A stretch of 64,000 bases of DNA from Granulosicoccus antarcticus IMCC3135 (GCF_002215215.1 NZ_CP018632.1:7312501-7376500); one strand, 5' to 3'; counted from the first letter of the stretch, positions 43,999 to 53,506 are shown. Numbers and translations: made by a program. The notes: generated by a model from the letters alone, not told the origin.

Positions 43999-45183
43999 TT
44001 AAATTGGGTAGACGTGATTATCCCATTGCAGAGTGTGCATCGCCAGACTGGTCATGCCTTCAGCATCCAGTCGCACAATCTCACCGGTACCGCTGGTAAC
44101 CAGTGCACCATCAAGCCCCGATACCAATCGAGGTGTTACCCCACTACAATCTCTGATCGATATGGTTTCATCGATCTGCGAGGTTCGCCGGTTCACCTGA
44201 AAAACCACACCGCCTTTGGATGAAGTAAACAGCGCATAGTCTCCGGCAACCGCCACCGATGAGACGTAGTGGGTCATACGCGCCTGCAAAGCTGCCGGCA
44301 CCTCCACCAGTGTCAGCCCCTTGCCAGACACGCCAGCGTGAAAACTCTGCATGCTCTGTTCAATCGAGATGGATCCAGCCAGGCCGGCAATAGCCACCTC
44401 CTCACCCTCGTACTGAGCTGCAAACCACACCACGCCATCATCGGCACAGGCCAGATGCCGAATCGAGACCTGGTGTAATTCGGCAGGCAAAACATGACGA
44501 GCCAGCAGCTTGCCATCACGAGAGTCGATGAGTGCCAGGTTAGGCTCCATGGTCTCGATATTCAGCTTGTCCCGGCCACTGTCCGGATGCGTGTGAATGC
44601 CGCCATTGGCCACCAGCAATAGTGAGGTGCCGGGCACACGAAGTACCTCATGCGGCCCCACCCCTGCAGTATCAAGTTCGCCGATACGCTCGTAATGCCG
44701 ACTGGCATCATAGATCCCCAGCACCCCACGCATGCCATCAAAGTCGTTTTCTGTGGCAAAAAGCAATTTGCCATTTTGCGAGTAGGCACCATGGCCGTAA
44801 AAGTGGCGACCACCGACAGGCTCTGTCACCGCATGCACTCCCGGAGTACGACGGTCGAAAGTATTCATGAACATACCCGGACGTCGTGCAAACAGACAGG
44901 CTCGCTGACTTTGCAGATGACTGGCGGCACCATGTGCGCGAGCGCCGATAGGTACTGACGCAACAATTTTCGCTTGATCATCAAACACTACAGCCACGTA
45001 CTCATCAACACCACTGCGTGCGCCACTGCGTGCGCCACTGATAAAGAGCGAGGCTGGTTCGGCTAATCTGGCAGGTTCAATTGAAACCGGCTCACTGGAT
45101 AATGCAAGTGCTGGCACTGGCAACAAACTTGCCAGTGCAGCTTGCAGCAGAGCACGTCGTGAAAATACAGGCTCACGCGGCAT
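43999..45183 (-). CDS. DUF1513 family exported protein
   Basis: About 394 aa with a Tat-like leader (SRRALLQAALASLLPVPALA). The rest is a beta-propeller-like DUF1513 domain with GRHFYGHGAYSQNGKLLFATEND, VGPHEVLRVPGTSLLLVANGGIHTHPDSGRDKLN and SVAVAGDYALFTSSKGG. DUF1513 genes accompany imelysin and di-haem oxidoreductase genes in iron-linked operons, as here. I start it at ATG 45183, two bases after the imelysin stop; TTG 45189 is also in frame. A 12-bp duplication encodes GARSGARSG near residue 55. Confidence 0.9.
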   Translation of the reverse strand: MPREPVFSRRALLQAALASLLPVPALALSSEPVSIEPARLAEPASLFISGARSGARSGVDEYVAVVFDDQAKIVASVPIGARAHGAASHLQSQRACLFARRPGMFMNTFDRRTPGVHAVTEPVGGRHFYGHGAYSQNGKLLFATENDFDGMRGVLGIYDASRHYERIGELDTAGVGPHEVLRVPGTSLLLVANGGIHTHPDSGRDKLNIETMEPNLALIDSRDGKLLARHVLPAELHQVSIRHLACADDGVVWFAAQYEGEEVAIAGLAGSISIEQSMQSFHAGVSGKGLTLVEVPAALQARMTHYVSSVAVAGDYALFTSSKGGVVFQVNRRTSQIDETISIRDCSGVTPRLVSGLDGALVTSGTGEIVRLDAEGMTSLAMHTLQWDNHVYPI

Positions 45184-45185
45184 TC

Positions 45186-46340
45186 TCAATCGCCATCTTC
45201 ACTATTGAAACCGGCTGTAATACCCAACGCGGCCGTAAAGCGATCATTCAAGGTGTATTTGATACCACCAACCACCGCGCTTAATGAACGCAGTAGTGAT
45301 TCAGCAGGTTCGGTCAATTTGCCCTGATCCGTACTCAGGCTGGGTAAATCCTGCAGTTTCTGCAGCATTTTGTCGGCACTGCGAAATTCAAATGCCAGCT
45401 CATTGTCCAGCTCGCCAACACCGGCCAGCCCTGTATCCACACTCAAGGCTCGCACAGAATCCAGGTTGGCTCGAATCATGGACAGCGTCTGCCCACTACG
45501 CCACAACGGAGCTAGCCGCAGCTGACTCTCCTCATCTGTCAATGCCGCTATCTTGCGATCCAGCACAATATCTACAGCCACGATAATCTGAGTCACAAGA
45601 CTGCGCAATACCTCATCACCCGTACGGAAGTAGTCAGAATTCGGCTCGGGCAAAAGCATGCTTTTCACCAGAGCAGACTCTGCTTGCCACCCCTCATTCA
45701 GGGCAAGAGCCATGTTGTGAATATTGTCGACGATCGCCACGACTACCTGACAATCAGGTGTATCACTGACAGCACCCAGATGTTGCTCTGAGTTTTTCGA
45801 ATACAACAGTCGCTCCAGTGTTGGCAAACCCTGCAGGGCGACGCTCTTGCCAGCGACATCAGCCGCCGTTAACGTCGGTGCAGTGGCATCTGCCAATAGC
45901 TCACGTAATTGCCGCTCTCCAACACGCCGCTTGTCCGGCCAGTAGAACAATCGGTTCTGCCGGTTATCTTCCAGCATGGGACCTATCCGGTAGAGCTCTA
46001 CTGCGGAAAAAGCCACCACTGTCGCAGCAAAACCGTCTCTCAACTCAGCCAGAGATCCAGACGAAGGACTTTGGCAAGCACGTTCTGCATCCGCGACAAA
46101 TTGCTCGCTGGCCTGCAAAAATTGCTGAAAGCCGGGTTGATAAACCGCCTCTACCGCCTGACTGGCAAATACAGTCTCATCCGGCTCGGCGGCTCGCGCA
46201 TCATGGCCCGACGCAACAACAGTCAACGACAACACCACTGCCACACTGGCCAGTGTCTTTGCACCCAGCTGCTTACTCTGCATCAACATAAATAGTCTAC
46301 TTCGCTTGACGAACATCTGGCTGACTGACTTCCTGAACAT
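45186..46340 (-). CDS. Imelysin-family periplasmic protein (second copy)
   Basis: About 384 aa, with a long basic and then hydrophobic leader ending ARAAEPDE, indicating export. The imelysin/peptidase M75 fold is suggested by the all-helical sequence, FSAVELYRIGPMLEDNRQNRLFYWPDKR and ALQGLPTLERLLYS, the degenerate counterpart of the GxHAxExxLWG motif. It is unlikely to be a peptidase and more likely an iron-uptake accessory. ATG 46340 has GGAAG upstream; GTG 46364, right after the preceding stop, is possible. It is the third gene of the Fur-box operon. Confidence 0.88.
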   Translation of the reverse strand: MFRKSVSQMFVKRSRLFMLMQSKQLGAKTLASVAVVLSLTVVASGHDARAAEPDETVFASQAVEAVYQPGFQQFLQASEQFVADAERACQSPSSGSLAELRDGFAATVVAFSAVELYRIGPMLEDNRQNRLFYWPDKRRVGERQLRELLADATAPTLTAADVAGKSVALQGLPTLERLLYSKNSEQHLGAVSDTPDCQVVVAIVDNIHNMALALNEGWQAESALVKSMLLPEPNSDYFRTGDEVLRSLVTQIIVAVDIVLDRKIAALTDEESQLRLAPLWRSGQTLSMIRANLDSVRALSVDTGLAGVGELDNELAFEFRSADKMLQKLQDLPSLSTDQGKLTEPAESLLRSLSAVVGGIKYTLNDRFTAALGITAGFNSEDGD

Positions 46341-46364
46341 GAACGTATCTTCCGAATGGAACAC

Positions 46365-47906
46365 CTAGAGTGACTCCAGAAAACTGACCAGCGCATCGCG
46401 CTCTGTCTTGCTCATTTCCAGCACCTTATCCAACGAAGACTGTGCTTCGCCACCGTGCCACAACACAGCATCCAGAACTGTCTTGGCACGACCATCATGC
46501 AAAAAGCTGGTATTCGGATTGACCGCCTGAGCCAAACCGATCCCCCACAAAGGTGCCGTTCGCCATTCGCGACCATCAGCGTCACCTTCGCTGGCATCAT
46601 CAGCCAGCTCTTCACCCATGTCATGCAGCAGTAAATCGGTGTAAGGCCAGATCAACTGAAACTGCAGCTCTTCTTGTACCGTATCTCTGGAGGTCACATG
46701 TTTGGGCACATGACAGCCACTGCAACCACTGTCATAAAACAACTGTTTACCTTGCAGAACATCAGGCTCTGACACATCGCGTCGTGCAGGAACGGCCAGA
46801 TTGTGGGTATAGAAGGTAATCAGATCCACGACGTCATCTGTCGCCTCGCCTTTACCCAAACGTAACTGCTCACCGTGCGCCAGCGTTTCGCACACGCTTT
46901 GGAAAACGGTACAGTCACCCTGTGGATTACTCAATGAGGCTCCGGCACTGGACAAACCCATGTCGTTGAACATGGCGTGCACGTTCTGTTCTCGAATGCT
47001 CGACATGGCAGCCTTGTGAGCAAAGCGCCCCAGAACACGCTGGCCATCATCCAGCACTTGCCAGTTCGGGCGCCCCGAAATACCGTCTCCGTCTTTGTCC
47101 TCTGGATCAGCATAGGCCAGAATGTCGCTGGCATCGATCGCCTCCAGCAAGCCTAATCCCGGCATGGAAGGCGCCAGGCGGGGTGAAATTTTTGTATCAG
47201 CATGCATATCCCCATAAGCCAGATCTTCAATCGTATAGATCGGTTTTTGCAGAACGTGCTTGCTGCCATCGTTGAATGTGCGGGTCACCGACTCTGTCGT
47301 GATACGCACTTGCCCTTCTGCCTCAACACCCGGTACGGCAAAGGCGTGTAACTGCCCCCCATACACCGGATCCGGCCCTCTTTTACCATCCAGCTCGTTC
47401 TTCAACAGCAGCAGGAAGGAGGAGGTTTTTTCGCCGGCAACCGGCAGCTGTCCACGACCGTCCTTGATATGGCAGGACTGACAGGCGCGTGCGTTGTAGA
47501 AGGGCCCCAGGCCATCAGAGGCCTGTGTCGAAGAGGGTGATGACACCCAGAGTTTGTTGAACAGTGCATTACCCAGCTTGAAGGTCTGCAGGTTCTTGAA
47601 ACTCAGCGTGCCCGTCTCTTGCGAATAGGCGTTGCGGCCGATGTTAGTGCTTTGAGTACCAGCACCACCCTGCATCACCTCGAACGACTCAGCCTTGCTG
47701 AAATCGCTCGTCGGTTGCAATACCTTGCGTACTCTCTCATTACCTGCCCACACCTGGGAGGGTAGTTGGGGGCTAGAAATGTCGCTGGTCGCTGCCACTG
47801 AGAGCTGCATGACCATCACCCCAATACTGGCGATGGACAGACAGGCAAGCAGCAGTGGCTTTGCAACCAAGCGGATTACATCGATATTCAGGTACTGCTT
47901 TGTCAT
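46365..47906 (-). CDS. Di-haem oxidoreductase (DUF1111), putative thiol oxidoreductase of the imelysin operon
   Basis: A 513-aa exported di-haem c-type cytochrome. The two haem motifs are CQSCH (in NARACQSCHIKDGRGQLP) and CSGCH (in YDSGCSGCHVPKHVT). Family landmarks are DGLGPFYNA and the C-terminal GIGLAQAVNPNTSFLHDGRAKTVLDAVLWHGGEA. Proteins of this family sit between imelysin genes in iron-regulated operons and may oxidise iron or its complexes during uptake; that role is not proven. The ATG directly follows the TAA of the upstream imelysin gene, so translation is probably coupled. Confidence 0.93.
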   Translation of the reverse strand: MTKQYLNIDVIRLVAKPLLLACLSIASIGVMVMQLSVAATSDISSPQLPSQVWAGNERVRKVLQPTSDFSKAESFEVMQGGAGTQSTNIGRNAYSQETGTLSFKNLQTFKLGNALFNKLWVSSPSSTQASDGLGPFYNARACQSCHIKDGRGQLPVAGEKTSSFLLLLKNELDGKRGPDPVYGGQLHAFAVPGVEAEGQVRITTESVTRTFNDGSKHVLQKPIYTIEDLAYGDMHADTKISPRLAPSMPGLGLLEAIDASDILAYADPEDKDGDGISGRPNWQVLDDGQRVLGRFAHKAAMSSIREQNVHAMFNDMGLSSAGASLSNPQGDCTVFQSVCETLAHGEQLRLGKGEATDDVVDLITFYTHNLAVPARRDVSEPDVLQGKQLFYDSGCSGCHVPKHVTSRDTVQEELQFQLIWPYTDLLLHDMGEELADDASEGDADGREWRTAPLWGIGLAQAVNPNTSFLHDGRAKTVLDAVLWHGGEAQSSLDKVLEMSKTERDALVSFLESL

Positions 47907-49175
47907 TTACTGAAACACTGAATTAGGATTGTCCAGACTATCAGAACCTTCAAATTCAATACCACTCACACCCAAAGCCGTTACAGCACGATTGATGTTA
48001 CTGGTTTGATCAACCAGCGCATCGATAGCCACTTGCACCAAGGCATTACCTTCAGCATTGCCTTCTGAAATCAGCTGATCATAAGCCTGGCCTTCGTTCT
48101 GACTGACAACCAGCACCTGCAGCGCATCAACACTGGCTTGCAGGTCAGTAGCGAGCTCCTTGGCCAGAGCCGCATCCTTGGCAGCAACCAGTTCCATCAG
48201 AGACGGCCCCGTCACTAACTCACCATTCAGATCCTTGTACTGGCCGGTGTAGACGTTCTGGATTCCCAGACCATCATAGTAATGAGAGACTGACGTGTTA
48301 TCTGAAAAGCAGTCATGCTCCTCTTCAGGGTCATGCAGCATCAGGCCCAGTTGCATGCGCTCACCGCCCAATTCACCGTAGCTCAGAGAACCCATACCGG
48401 TCAGCATGGCCGTCACAGCACCTTCTTCTCCCATAGCTTCCAGTGCCATACGAGCATCACCACCGGTTTCCCAGGCAGCGGCCATATAACCCAGATCGGT
48501 AACCAGCAACTCGCTGACAGCCTTCAGGTAGTCGGCACGTCGATCGCAATTGCCATTAGTGCAATTTTCCAGATCGTAGTCGGTATAGGCGCGAGTACCG
48601 GCGCCAGCCTCACCACCGTTCAGATCCTGCCCCCATAACAGGAACTCGATGGCGTGATAACCGATCGCCACGTTGGATTCGATACCACCGGCTTCATGCA
48701 GCTCTTCGCCGAGCAGCTCCGGAGTAATGGTGCTGGCGTCGATCGTCTGGCCGTTTATTGCAATACTTGGACTACCCACGATATTGGCGGTGTAGAACTC
48801 ATTCGCCTCCGACTCGTTGCCATAGCTGGCATCCACGTAGTCGATCAGGCCCTCATCCAGAGGCCAGGCATTGACTCGCCCTTCCCAGTCATCAACGATC
48901 GGATTGCCAAAGCGATAAACCTCTGTCTGCTGGTAGGGAACACGGGCGGCATGCCAGGCCTCACGAGCATTGTTCAATGCCTGCTCAGAAGGCGCTTCTG
49001 TCAGCTGCACAACCGAGTCGTGCAACTTCATGGCCGTGGTCAGTGCATCGGTATAACCAGCCTGGGCGATATTGCCGTAGGTCTCGATTACAGAAGATGG
49101 GCTGACCGAATCTGCCTGGGCCACGCTTGCCGCAGCCAGCAAAAATCCGGGAACGATCTGTCTGGAGAAAGACAT
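47907..49175 (-). CDS. Imelysin-family periplasmic protein (EfeO/IrpA-like), first gene of the operon
   Basis: A 422-aa protein with a signal peptide ending SVAQA. It has the imelysin motif GYHAIEFLLWGQDLN with metal-coordinating His and Glu, and the preceding PYQQTEVYRFGNPIVDDWEGRVNAWPLDEGLIDY. This is the ICMP-type imelysin related to IrpA and AlgP7, thought to handle iron in the periplasm. A strong AAGGAA site lies 8-13 bases before ATG 49175. A Fur-box-like palindrome stands 27-47 bp upstream of the start, so iron repression is expected. Confidence 0.94.
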   Translation of the reverse strand: MSFSRQIVPGFLLAAASVAQADSVSPSSVIETYGNIAQAGYTDALTTAMKLHDSVVQLTEAPSEQALNNAREAWHAARVPYQQTEVYRFGNPIVDDWEGRVNAWPLDEGLIDYVDASYGNESEANEFYTANIVGSPSIAINGQTIDASTITPELLGEELHEAGGIESNVAIGYHAIEFLLWGQDLNGGEAGAGTRAYTDYDLENCTNGNCDRRADYLKAVSELLVTDLGYMAAAWETGGDARMALEAMGEEGAVTAMLTGMGSLSYGELGGERMQLGLMLHDPEEEHDCFSDNTSVSHYYDGLGIQNVYTGQYKDLNGELVTGPSLMELVAAKDAALAKELATDLQASVDALQVLVVSQNEGQAYDQLISEGNAEGNALVQVAIDALVDQTSNINRAVTALGVSGIEFEGSDSLDNPNSVFQ

Positions 49176-49201
49176 AGGCTAATTCCTTACAACTTGAGTG
49201 G

Positions 49202-49222
49202 TAATAAGAATGATTCGTATTA
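49202..49222 (-). promoter_or_regulatory. Fur-box-like operator of the imelysin operon
   Basis: TAATAAGAAT-G-ATTCGTATTA is a 21-bp palindrome with nine of ten arm positions matching, and it resembles the GATAATGATAATCATTATC Fur consensus in spacing and AT/ATTC content. It lies directly upstream of the imelysin gene, whose operon type is iron-repressed in other bacteria. Binding has not been shown. Confidence 0.8.
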
Positions 49223-49349
49223 CGATATGTTATCAGACTTTGACATACCTTTAAACCTGTGGGCTGCGCTAATTTGGCCTGATCCTGACGCACGTCAAAG
49301 AAGACGCAGCAAGAAAGCTGCTTCAACCCTGACTTGCTGAACAGACCGT

Positions 49350-49393
49350 AAGAGGTCGTGAAACAATCAAGTATCCATTTCAGTCGCCCCTTA
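49350..49393. mobile_element. Solitary end of the palindromic element
   Basis: About 44 bp, TAAGAGGTCGTGAAACAATC continuing to TTTCAGTCGCCCC, matches the right terminal segment of the 28.3-kb element (reverse complemented) at most positions. The other end is absent. It starts 18 bp after the stop of the threonine dehydratase gene (minus strand), another 3' flank location like the two other copies. Confidence 0.65.
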
Positions 49394-49410
49394 GACGATT
49401 TACCCCAAAA

Positions 49411-50412
49411 TCAAGGCGCAAATGTAGCGGCCGCAGCACTGATAAGCTGCGGATCAACATTGCCTCCCGTTACCACACAGATAACCGCATCACCTTCCAC
49501 ATTGCAGGGCTCCAGTGCGGCTGCCAACGCCACAGCACCACCAGGCTCAACCACCAGTTTGAGGCGCATCAGGGCCTGCCCCATGGCAATCAGCACAGCC
49601 TGATCCTCTACCCGCAGGCCAGGACCTGCCAATTGCTGCAAAACCGGAAACGTCAGCTCACCGGGCATCGGCGTCACGATTGCATCGCAGAAAGAATCCG
49701 GATTACCCTCATTGGACAGCCGTTTGCCTGCAATCAGCGAACGACAGGTGTCATCGGCAACTGCAGGCTCAACCGGACGCACCCGCAGTCCTGGCGCCAC
49801 CGAATGCAAGGCAATCGCGACACCGGATGTCAGACCGCCACCACCACAACACACCAGAACGTCTGCCTCTGACACACCTGCAGCCTTGGCCTGTTCAGCA
49901 ATCTCCAGCCCCACGGTTCCCTGACCGGCCATGACCATAGGTTCATCATAAGGACGTATCAACGTCAGTCCGCGCTCTGCTGCCAGCGCTTCACCTACCG
50001 CTTCGCGAGATTCACCACCGGCCCGATCGTAGGTCACCACACTGGCCCCCAGCGCACGTGTGTTGGCAAGCTTCAACGCTGGTGAGTCTTCCGGCATGAC
50101 AATGATCGAAGGCACCCCGAAGAGACTGGCAGCGTGCGCGATGCCCTGTGCATGGTTACCCGATGAATAGGCAATGACACCCCGCGCCCGCACCTTTTCG
50201 TCCAGAGCACTGATGGCCGTCCAGGCCCCTCGGAATTTGAAAGAGCCCGTACGCTGCAGCACTTCAGCCTTGACCAGCACACGCCGCCCTGCAATCTCAT
50301 TCAGATAGGGGCTTTCCAGCAACGGTGTACGTACCGCCACCGGTGCAAGATATTCAGCGGCTTTACGAATATCGGTAATGCTAATGGGAAAATCTGGAGT
50401 ATCGCTAATCAT
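49411..50412 (-). CDS. Threonine/serine dehydratase-like PLP enzyme
   Basis: A fold-type II PLP enzyme of 333 aa, similar to catabolic threonine ammonia-lyases. The PLP lysine is in RTGSFKFRGAW, the substrate loop SSGNHAQG, and the phosphate-binding CCGGGGLTSGVA; the C terminus has VVTGGNVDP. There is no ACT regulatory domain, so it is not biosynthetic IlvA. Substrate choice among threonine, serine and hydroxyaspartate is uncertain. ATG 50412 was chosen; the frame is open to 50454. The Dabb gene is divergent. Confidence 0.9.
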   Translation of the reverse strand: MISDTPDFPISITDIRKAAEYLAPVAVRTPLLESPYLNEIAGRRVLVKAEVLQRTGSFKFRGAWTAISALDEKVRARGVIAYSSGNHAQGIAHAASLFGVPSIIVMPEDSPALKLANTRALGASVVTYDRAGGESREAVGEALAAERGLTLIRPYDEPMVMAGQGTVGLEIAEQAKAAGVSEADVLVCCGGGGLTSGVAIALHSVAPGLRVRPVEPAVADDTCRSLIAGKRLSNEGNPDSFCDAIVTPMPGELTFPVLQQLAGPGLRVEDQAVLIAMGQALMRLKLVVEPGGAVALAAALEPCNVEGDAVICVVTGGNVDPQLISAAAATFAP

Positions 50413-50515
50413 TGGATGGAAACTCTGTACCTGTAATTGATGGCCGTGCCACACAGCCGGGCTTTAGCTGAACGATGTACCATGCAGAAATACAGACTCA
50501 CACAACCAGACCATC

Positions 50516-50839
50516 ATGATCAGGCACATAGTGCTATTCACTGCACGCGAAAAACAACACAGACAAACAATACTCGAAGGTTTGTCACTGCTGAAGAATA
50601 TACCCGACTGCCTGCACCTGGAGATCGGAGTGAATACCCGCCATGATCCCGTCTCCGAGATAACTCCTGATTTTGTTGTCTACGGAGAATTCGAATCAGA
50701 TGAACAACTGGCAGCATTCAAACTTCATGACTTGTATCAGAGGTCTATCGATATTGTCCGTCCACTTCGAGACAAGCGTATCGCGGCTGATTTTGATTCA
50801 CCCACGGACCCTACTGACATCGCGTTAGAAGAACACTGA
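50516..50839 (+). CDS. Dabb (stress-responsive A/B barrel) domain protein
   Basis: A 107-aa ferredoxin-like dimeric A/B barrel protein: MIRHIVLFTAREKQHRQTI, then HLEIGVNTRHDPVSEITPDFVVYGEFESDEQLAAFKLHDLYQRSIDIVRPL. The HPxH-type site seen in some homologues is L-H-D-L here. Function unknown. It starts 104 bp from the divergent threonine dehydratase and ends 17 bp before the DUF599 gene, so it is probably co-transcribed with that gene. Confidence 0.88.
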   Translation: MIRHIVLFTAREKQHRQTILEGLSLLKNIPDCLHLEIGVNTRHDPVSEITPDFVVYGEFESDEQLAAFKLHDLYQRSIDIVRPLRDKRIAADFDSPTDPTDIALEEH

Positions 50840-50856
50840 GATTCATCGATAACACC

Positions 50857-51567
50857 ATGCTTAACCTATCCGAATTTTCGATTCTTGACATTGTGGCACT
50901 GGCCTTGTTCTTTGTCGTCTGGATAGGTCACTTTTATATCGTCAATCATTCTCGCTTTCGCCATCACACGATCACCGCCGCCATGGTCACCATGCGTGAG
51001 CGCTGGATGCTCAATATGGTCAAGCGCGATCGCTCACCATTTGATGCCCTTATTCAGAATGGATTGCAACAAGGCGTGCTGTTCTTTGGCTCCACCAGTG
51101 TGCTGCTGATCGGCGGCCTGGTAGCAGGGCTAGGTGCTGGCGATCAAGCCGTTGCCGTTCTAAAGGAATTGCCACTTTCCACAACACGCTCCAGCTTTCA
51201 GTGGGAGATCAAGATCCTGTTGATGATCTTCATATTCGTCTTTGCGTTTTTCAAATTCGCCTGGAGCTACCGGCTCTACAACTACATACTGATCATGATT
51301 GGCGCCGCACCTCATCAGGATGAAGAGGAAGAAGTACTGAAGCAATATGCAAAGAAGCTCTCACTGCTGCACGCCCTCGCAGCCATGCATTTTACAACGG
51401 GCTTGAATTCCTATTTTTTTGCATTGTCAGCATTCACCTGGTTTCTCAATGCCTGGCTTTTCATTGTCTCGACATTATGGGTCGCCCTGGTGCTTTACCG
51501 CCGTGCATTCCGTTCAAATTTTCTGGTAATTTTCAAAACCAAAGTGCATCCACTCAGCCCCGATTGA
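50857..51567 (+). CDS. DUF599 membrane protein
   Basis: A 236-aa protein with four to five membrane helices. Family markers are VWIGHFYIVNHSR, RERWMLNMVKRDRSPFDALIQNGLQQGVLFFGSTSVLLIGGLVA, and FKFAWSYRLYNYILIMIGAAP. DUF599 proteins are widespread in proteobacteria and of unknown function. It follows the Dabb gene by 17 bp. Confidence 0.92.
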   Translation: MLNLSEFSILDIVALALFFVVWIGHFYIVNHSRFRHHTITAAMVTMRERWMLNMVKRDRSPFDALIQNGLQQGVLFFGSTSVLLIGGLVAGLGAGDQAVAVLKELPLSTTRSSFQWEIKILLMIFIFVFAFFKFAWSYRLYNYILIMIGAAPHQDEEEEVLKQYAKKLSLLHALAAMHFTTGLNSYFFALSAFTWFLNAWLFIVSTLWVALVLYRRAFRSNFLVIFKTKVHPLSPD

Positions 51568-51652
51568 CGGTCTGTTCCTCGTTATCAACACCTCGTCAAT
51601 AATCTAACCTTCCATCCGTCAGGTTGCAGGAGTAGCTGTCGATAGAGGTTAC

Positions 51653-53506
51653 ATGACAGCTGCTTCCCATACAGAATCCCCGATTCGCGCAGGCCCGACC
51701 TTCGATCTTGAGTTATTCAAATCGCAGCAAGCCAAATTGCGTCACCACGCAAAGTTGAACTGGATCCACTGGTTTATCCTCGGTTTGTCGCTGGCAATTA
51801 CTGTATTTGCCTGGAAAACGTCAGAATCAGCATTGATCAAGCGAGATCAGATCCGCTTCGAGCGCGAAGCTGAGCGCGCCGTCAGCATGATGCAAGAACG
51901 TATCCGACACTACGAAGATGCCTTGTTGTCGGGGGTGGCTGCCATGCAGACTCACGATGGTGTCATGACTCGTGAAGAGTGGCGCAATTACAGCGAATTC
52001 CTGCAACTGAATGAACGCTACCCGGGCATCAACGGTATCGGTGTGATTCATTACGTCGACACTCAGGAGCTGCCGCGATTTATTGCCCGAATCAGGAAAA
52101 CTGTGCCTGACTTCACGATATTCCCGGAGCACGAATTTGATCTTTCGATGCCCATCACCTTCGTCGAACCAGAGGCTACCAACAAATCAGCCCTCGGTCT
52201 GGACGTGGCGTTCGAACTGAACCGGCGTACTGCGGCCTTGAAAGCTCGATTAACCGGCACGACTCAGATCAGTGGCCCCATCACTCTGGTGCAGGATCAG
52301 ACCAAAACCGCCGGCTTTCTGTTCTATGCACCTTACTACGAAGGCAATGCCACTGAATCCCGGGCATGGAATGCGTTGGAACGAGAAGAGCATTTTAGAG
52401 GACTTATTTACGCCCCTCTGATTGTGCGCAACCTGGTGCAAGGCGTATTGAAAACAGAAGATCCGCTCGTCAATATCATTTTGTACGATCAGGAAACGGT
52501 CCTTTATAACGACGAGACACTCGCCCGAACCGATAAACCGACTTTCACGATGGAAGAAGAGGTGCGGATGAATGGCCGGATATGGACGTTCAACATCACC
52601 AGCACCCCCGCCTTCGAGCTGGGCTCAGTTACAGACCAGCCGGTGCTGGTTCTGCTCAGTGGCTTATGTCTGGACATCATGCTGCTGGGACTGTTCCTGG
52701 TCATGAGCAGGTCCAACAGACATGTTCTTGTACTGGCAGAAGAGATGACCGACAATCTTTCCAATCAGACTCGGCAACTTCAGGAAAACAACCGGGATCT
52801 GGAAAGCTTTGCCCATATTGTGTCACACGACCTGAAAACACCTATACGCAATATCTACAGCCTGACTCAGATACTCGAAGATGACCTCTCCGAGTACATA
52901 GCCAGCAATGATAGCAACACCGATATAAGGCATCGGCTTGACAGTCTGAGAGATCAGGCCACACGCAGTCAGAGCCTCATCACCGGCATTTTGGAATATT
53001 CGGTTCTGGATAACCAGGAGGCACCTTCGGCACTGGTGAATACGCGAGAGATGGTCACCACAATCGGCACGCAACTGAGTCTGGGCGACCATCAGTTCAC
53101 CCTCCAGGGTGACTTCCCGACGCTACATACAAACGGAATTTTGCTCGAACAGGTACTCACCAATCTGGTTGACAATGCTGTCAAGTACAACAATACGCAA
53201 AACACGCCAACCGTGGAAATATCGATCACTGAGAACGACGACTTCTATCAGTTTTCAGTAAGCGATAACGGACCGGGGATAGCAGAACGCTTCCACCAAC
53301 GAATATTCAAACCTTTCACAACGCTGGAATCCATTACCGATATCCACAGTAGCGGTATTGGACTATCCATCGTTCAACGTGCAGTTGAACGACAGGGCGG
53401 GCAGATAGAAGTCATATCACCCGATAATTCAGGTAGCACTTTTCGATTTACATGGCCTAAAACCGATGACGCAGCAAACTCAAACCACGGCAGGCGATAT
53501 GCCTAA
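51653..53506 (+). CDS. CHASE-domain sensor histidine kinase (A)
   Basis: A 617-aa membrane sensor kinase. The first membrane helix (WIHWFILGLSLAITVFAW) leads to a periplasmic CHASE domain (residues about 65-310; YPGINGIGVIHYVDTQELPRF, SALGLDVAFELNRRTA, TAGFLFYAPYYEG), the second helix (VLLSGLCLDIMLLGLFLVM), a short coiled coil, HisKA with the phospho-His in FAHIVSHDLKTPIRN, and HATPase (EQVLTNLVDNAVKYNN, DNGPGI, SSGIGLSIVQRAV). Its end overlaps the response regulator gene. It is paralogous to the kinase at 55.4 kb and probably signals through that regulator. Confidence 0.94.
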   Translation: MTAASHTESPIRAGPTFDLELFKSQQAKLRHHAKLNWIHWFILGLSLAITVFAWKTSESALIKRDQIRFEREAERAVSMMQERIRHYEDALLSGVAAMQTHDGVMTREEWRNYSEFLQLNERYPGINGIGVIHYVDTQELPRFIARIRKTVPDFTIFPEHEFDLSMPITFVEPEATNKSALGLDVAFELNRRTAALKARLTGTTQISGPITLVQDQTKTAGFLFYAPYYEGNATESRAWNALEREEHFRGLIYAPLIVRNLVQGVLKTEDPLVNIILYDQETVLYNDETLARTDKPTFTMEEEVRMNGRIWTFNITSTPAFELGSVTDQPVLVLLSGLCLDIMLLGLFLVMSRSNRHVLVLAEEMTDNLSNQTRQLQENNRDLESFAHIVSHDLKTPIRNIYSLTQILEDDLSEYIASNDSNTDIRHRLDSLRDQATRSQSLITGILEYSVLDNQEAPSALVNTREMVTTIGTQLSLGDHQFTLQGDFPTLHTNGILLEQVLTNLVDNAVKYNNTQNTPTVEISITENDDFYQFSVSDNGPGIAERFHQRIFKPFTTLESITDIHSSGIGLSIVQRAVERQGGQIEVISPDNSGSTFRFTWPKTDDAANSNHGRRYA

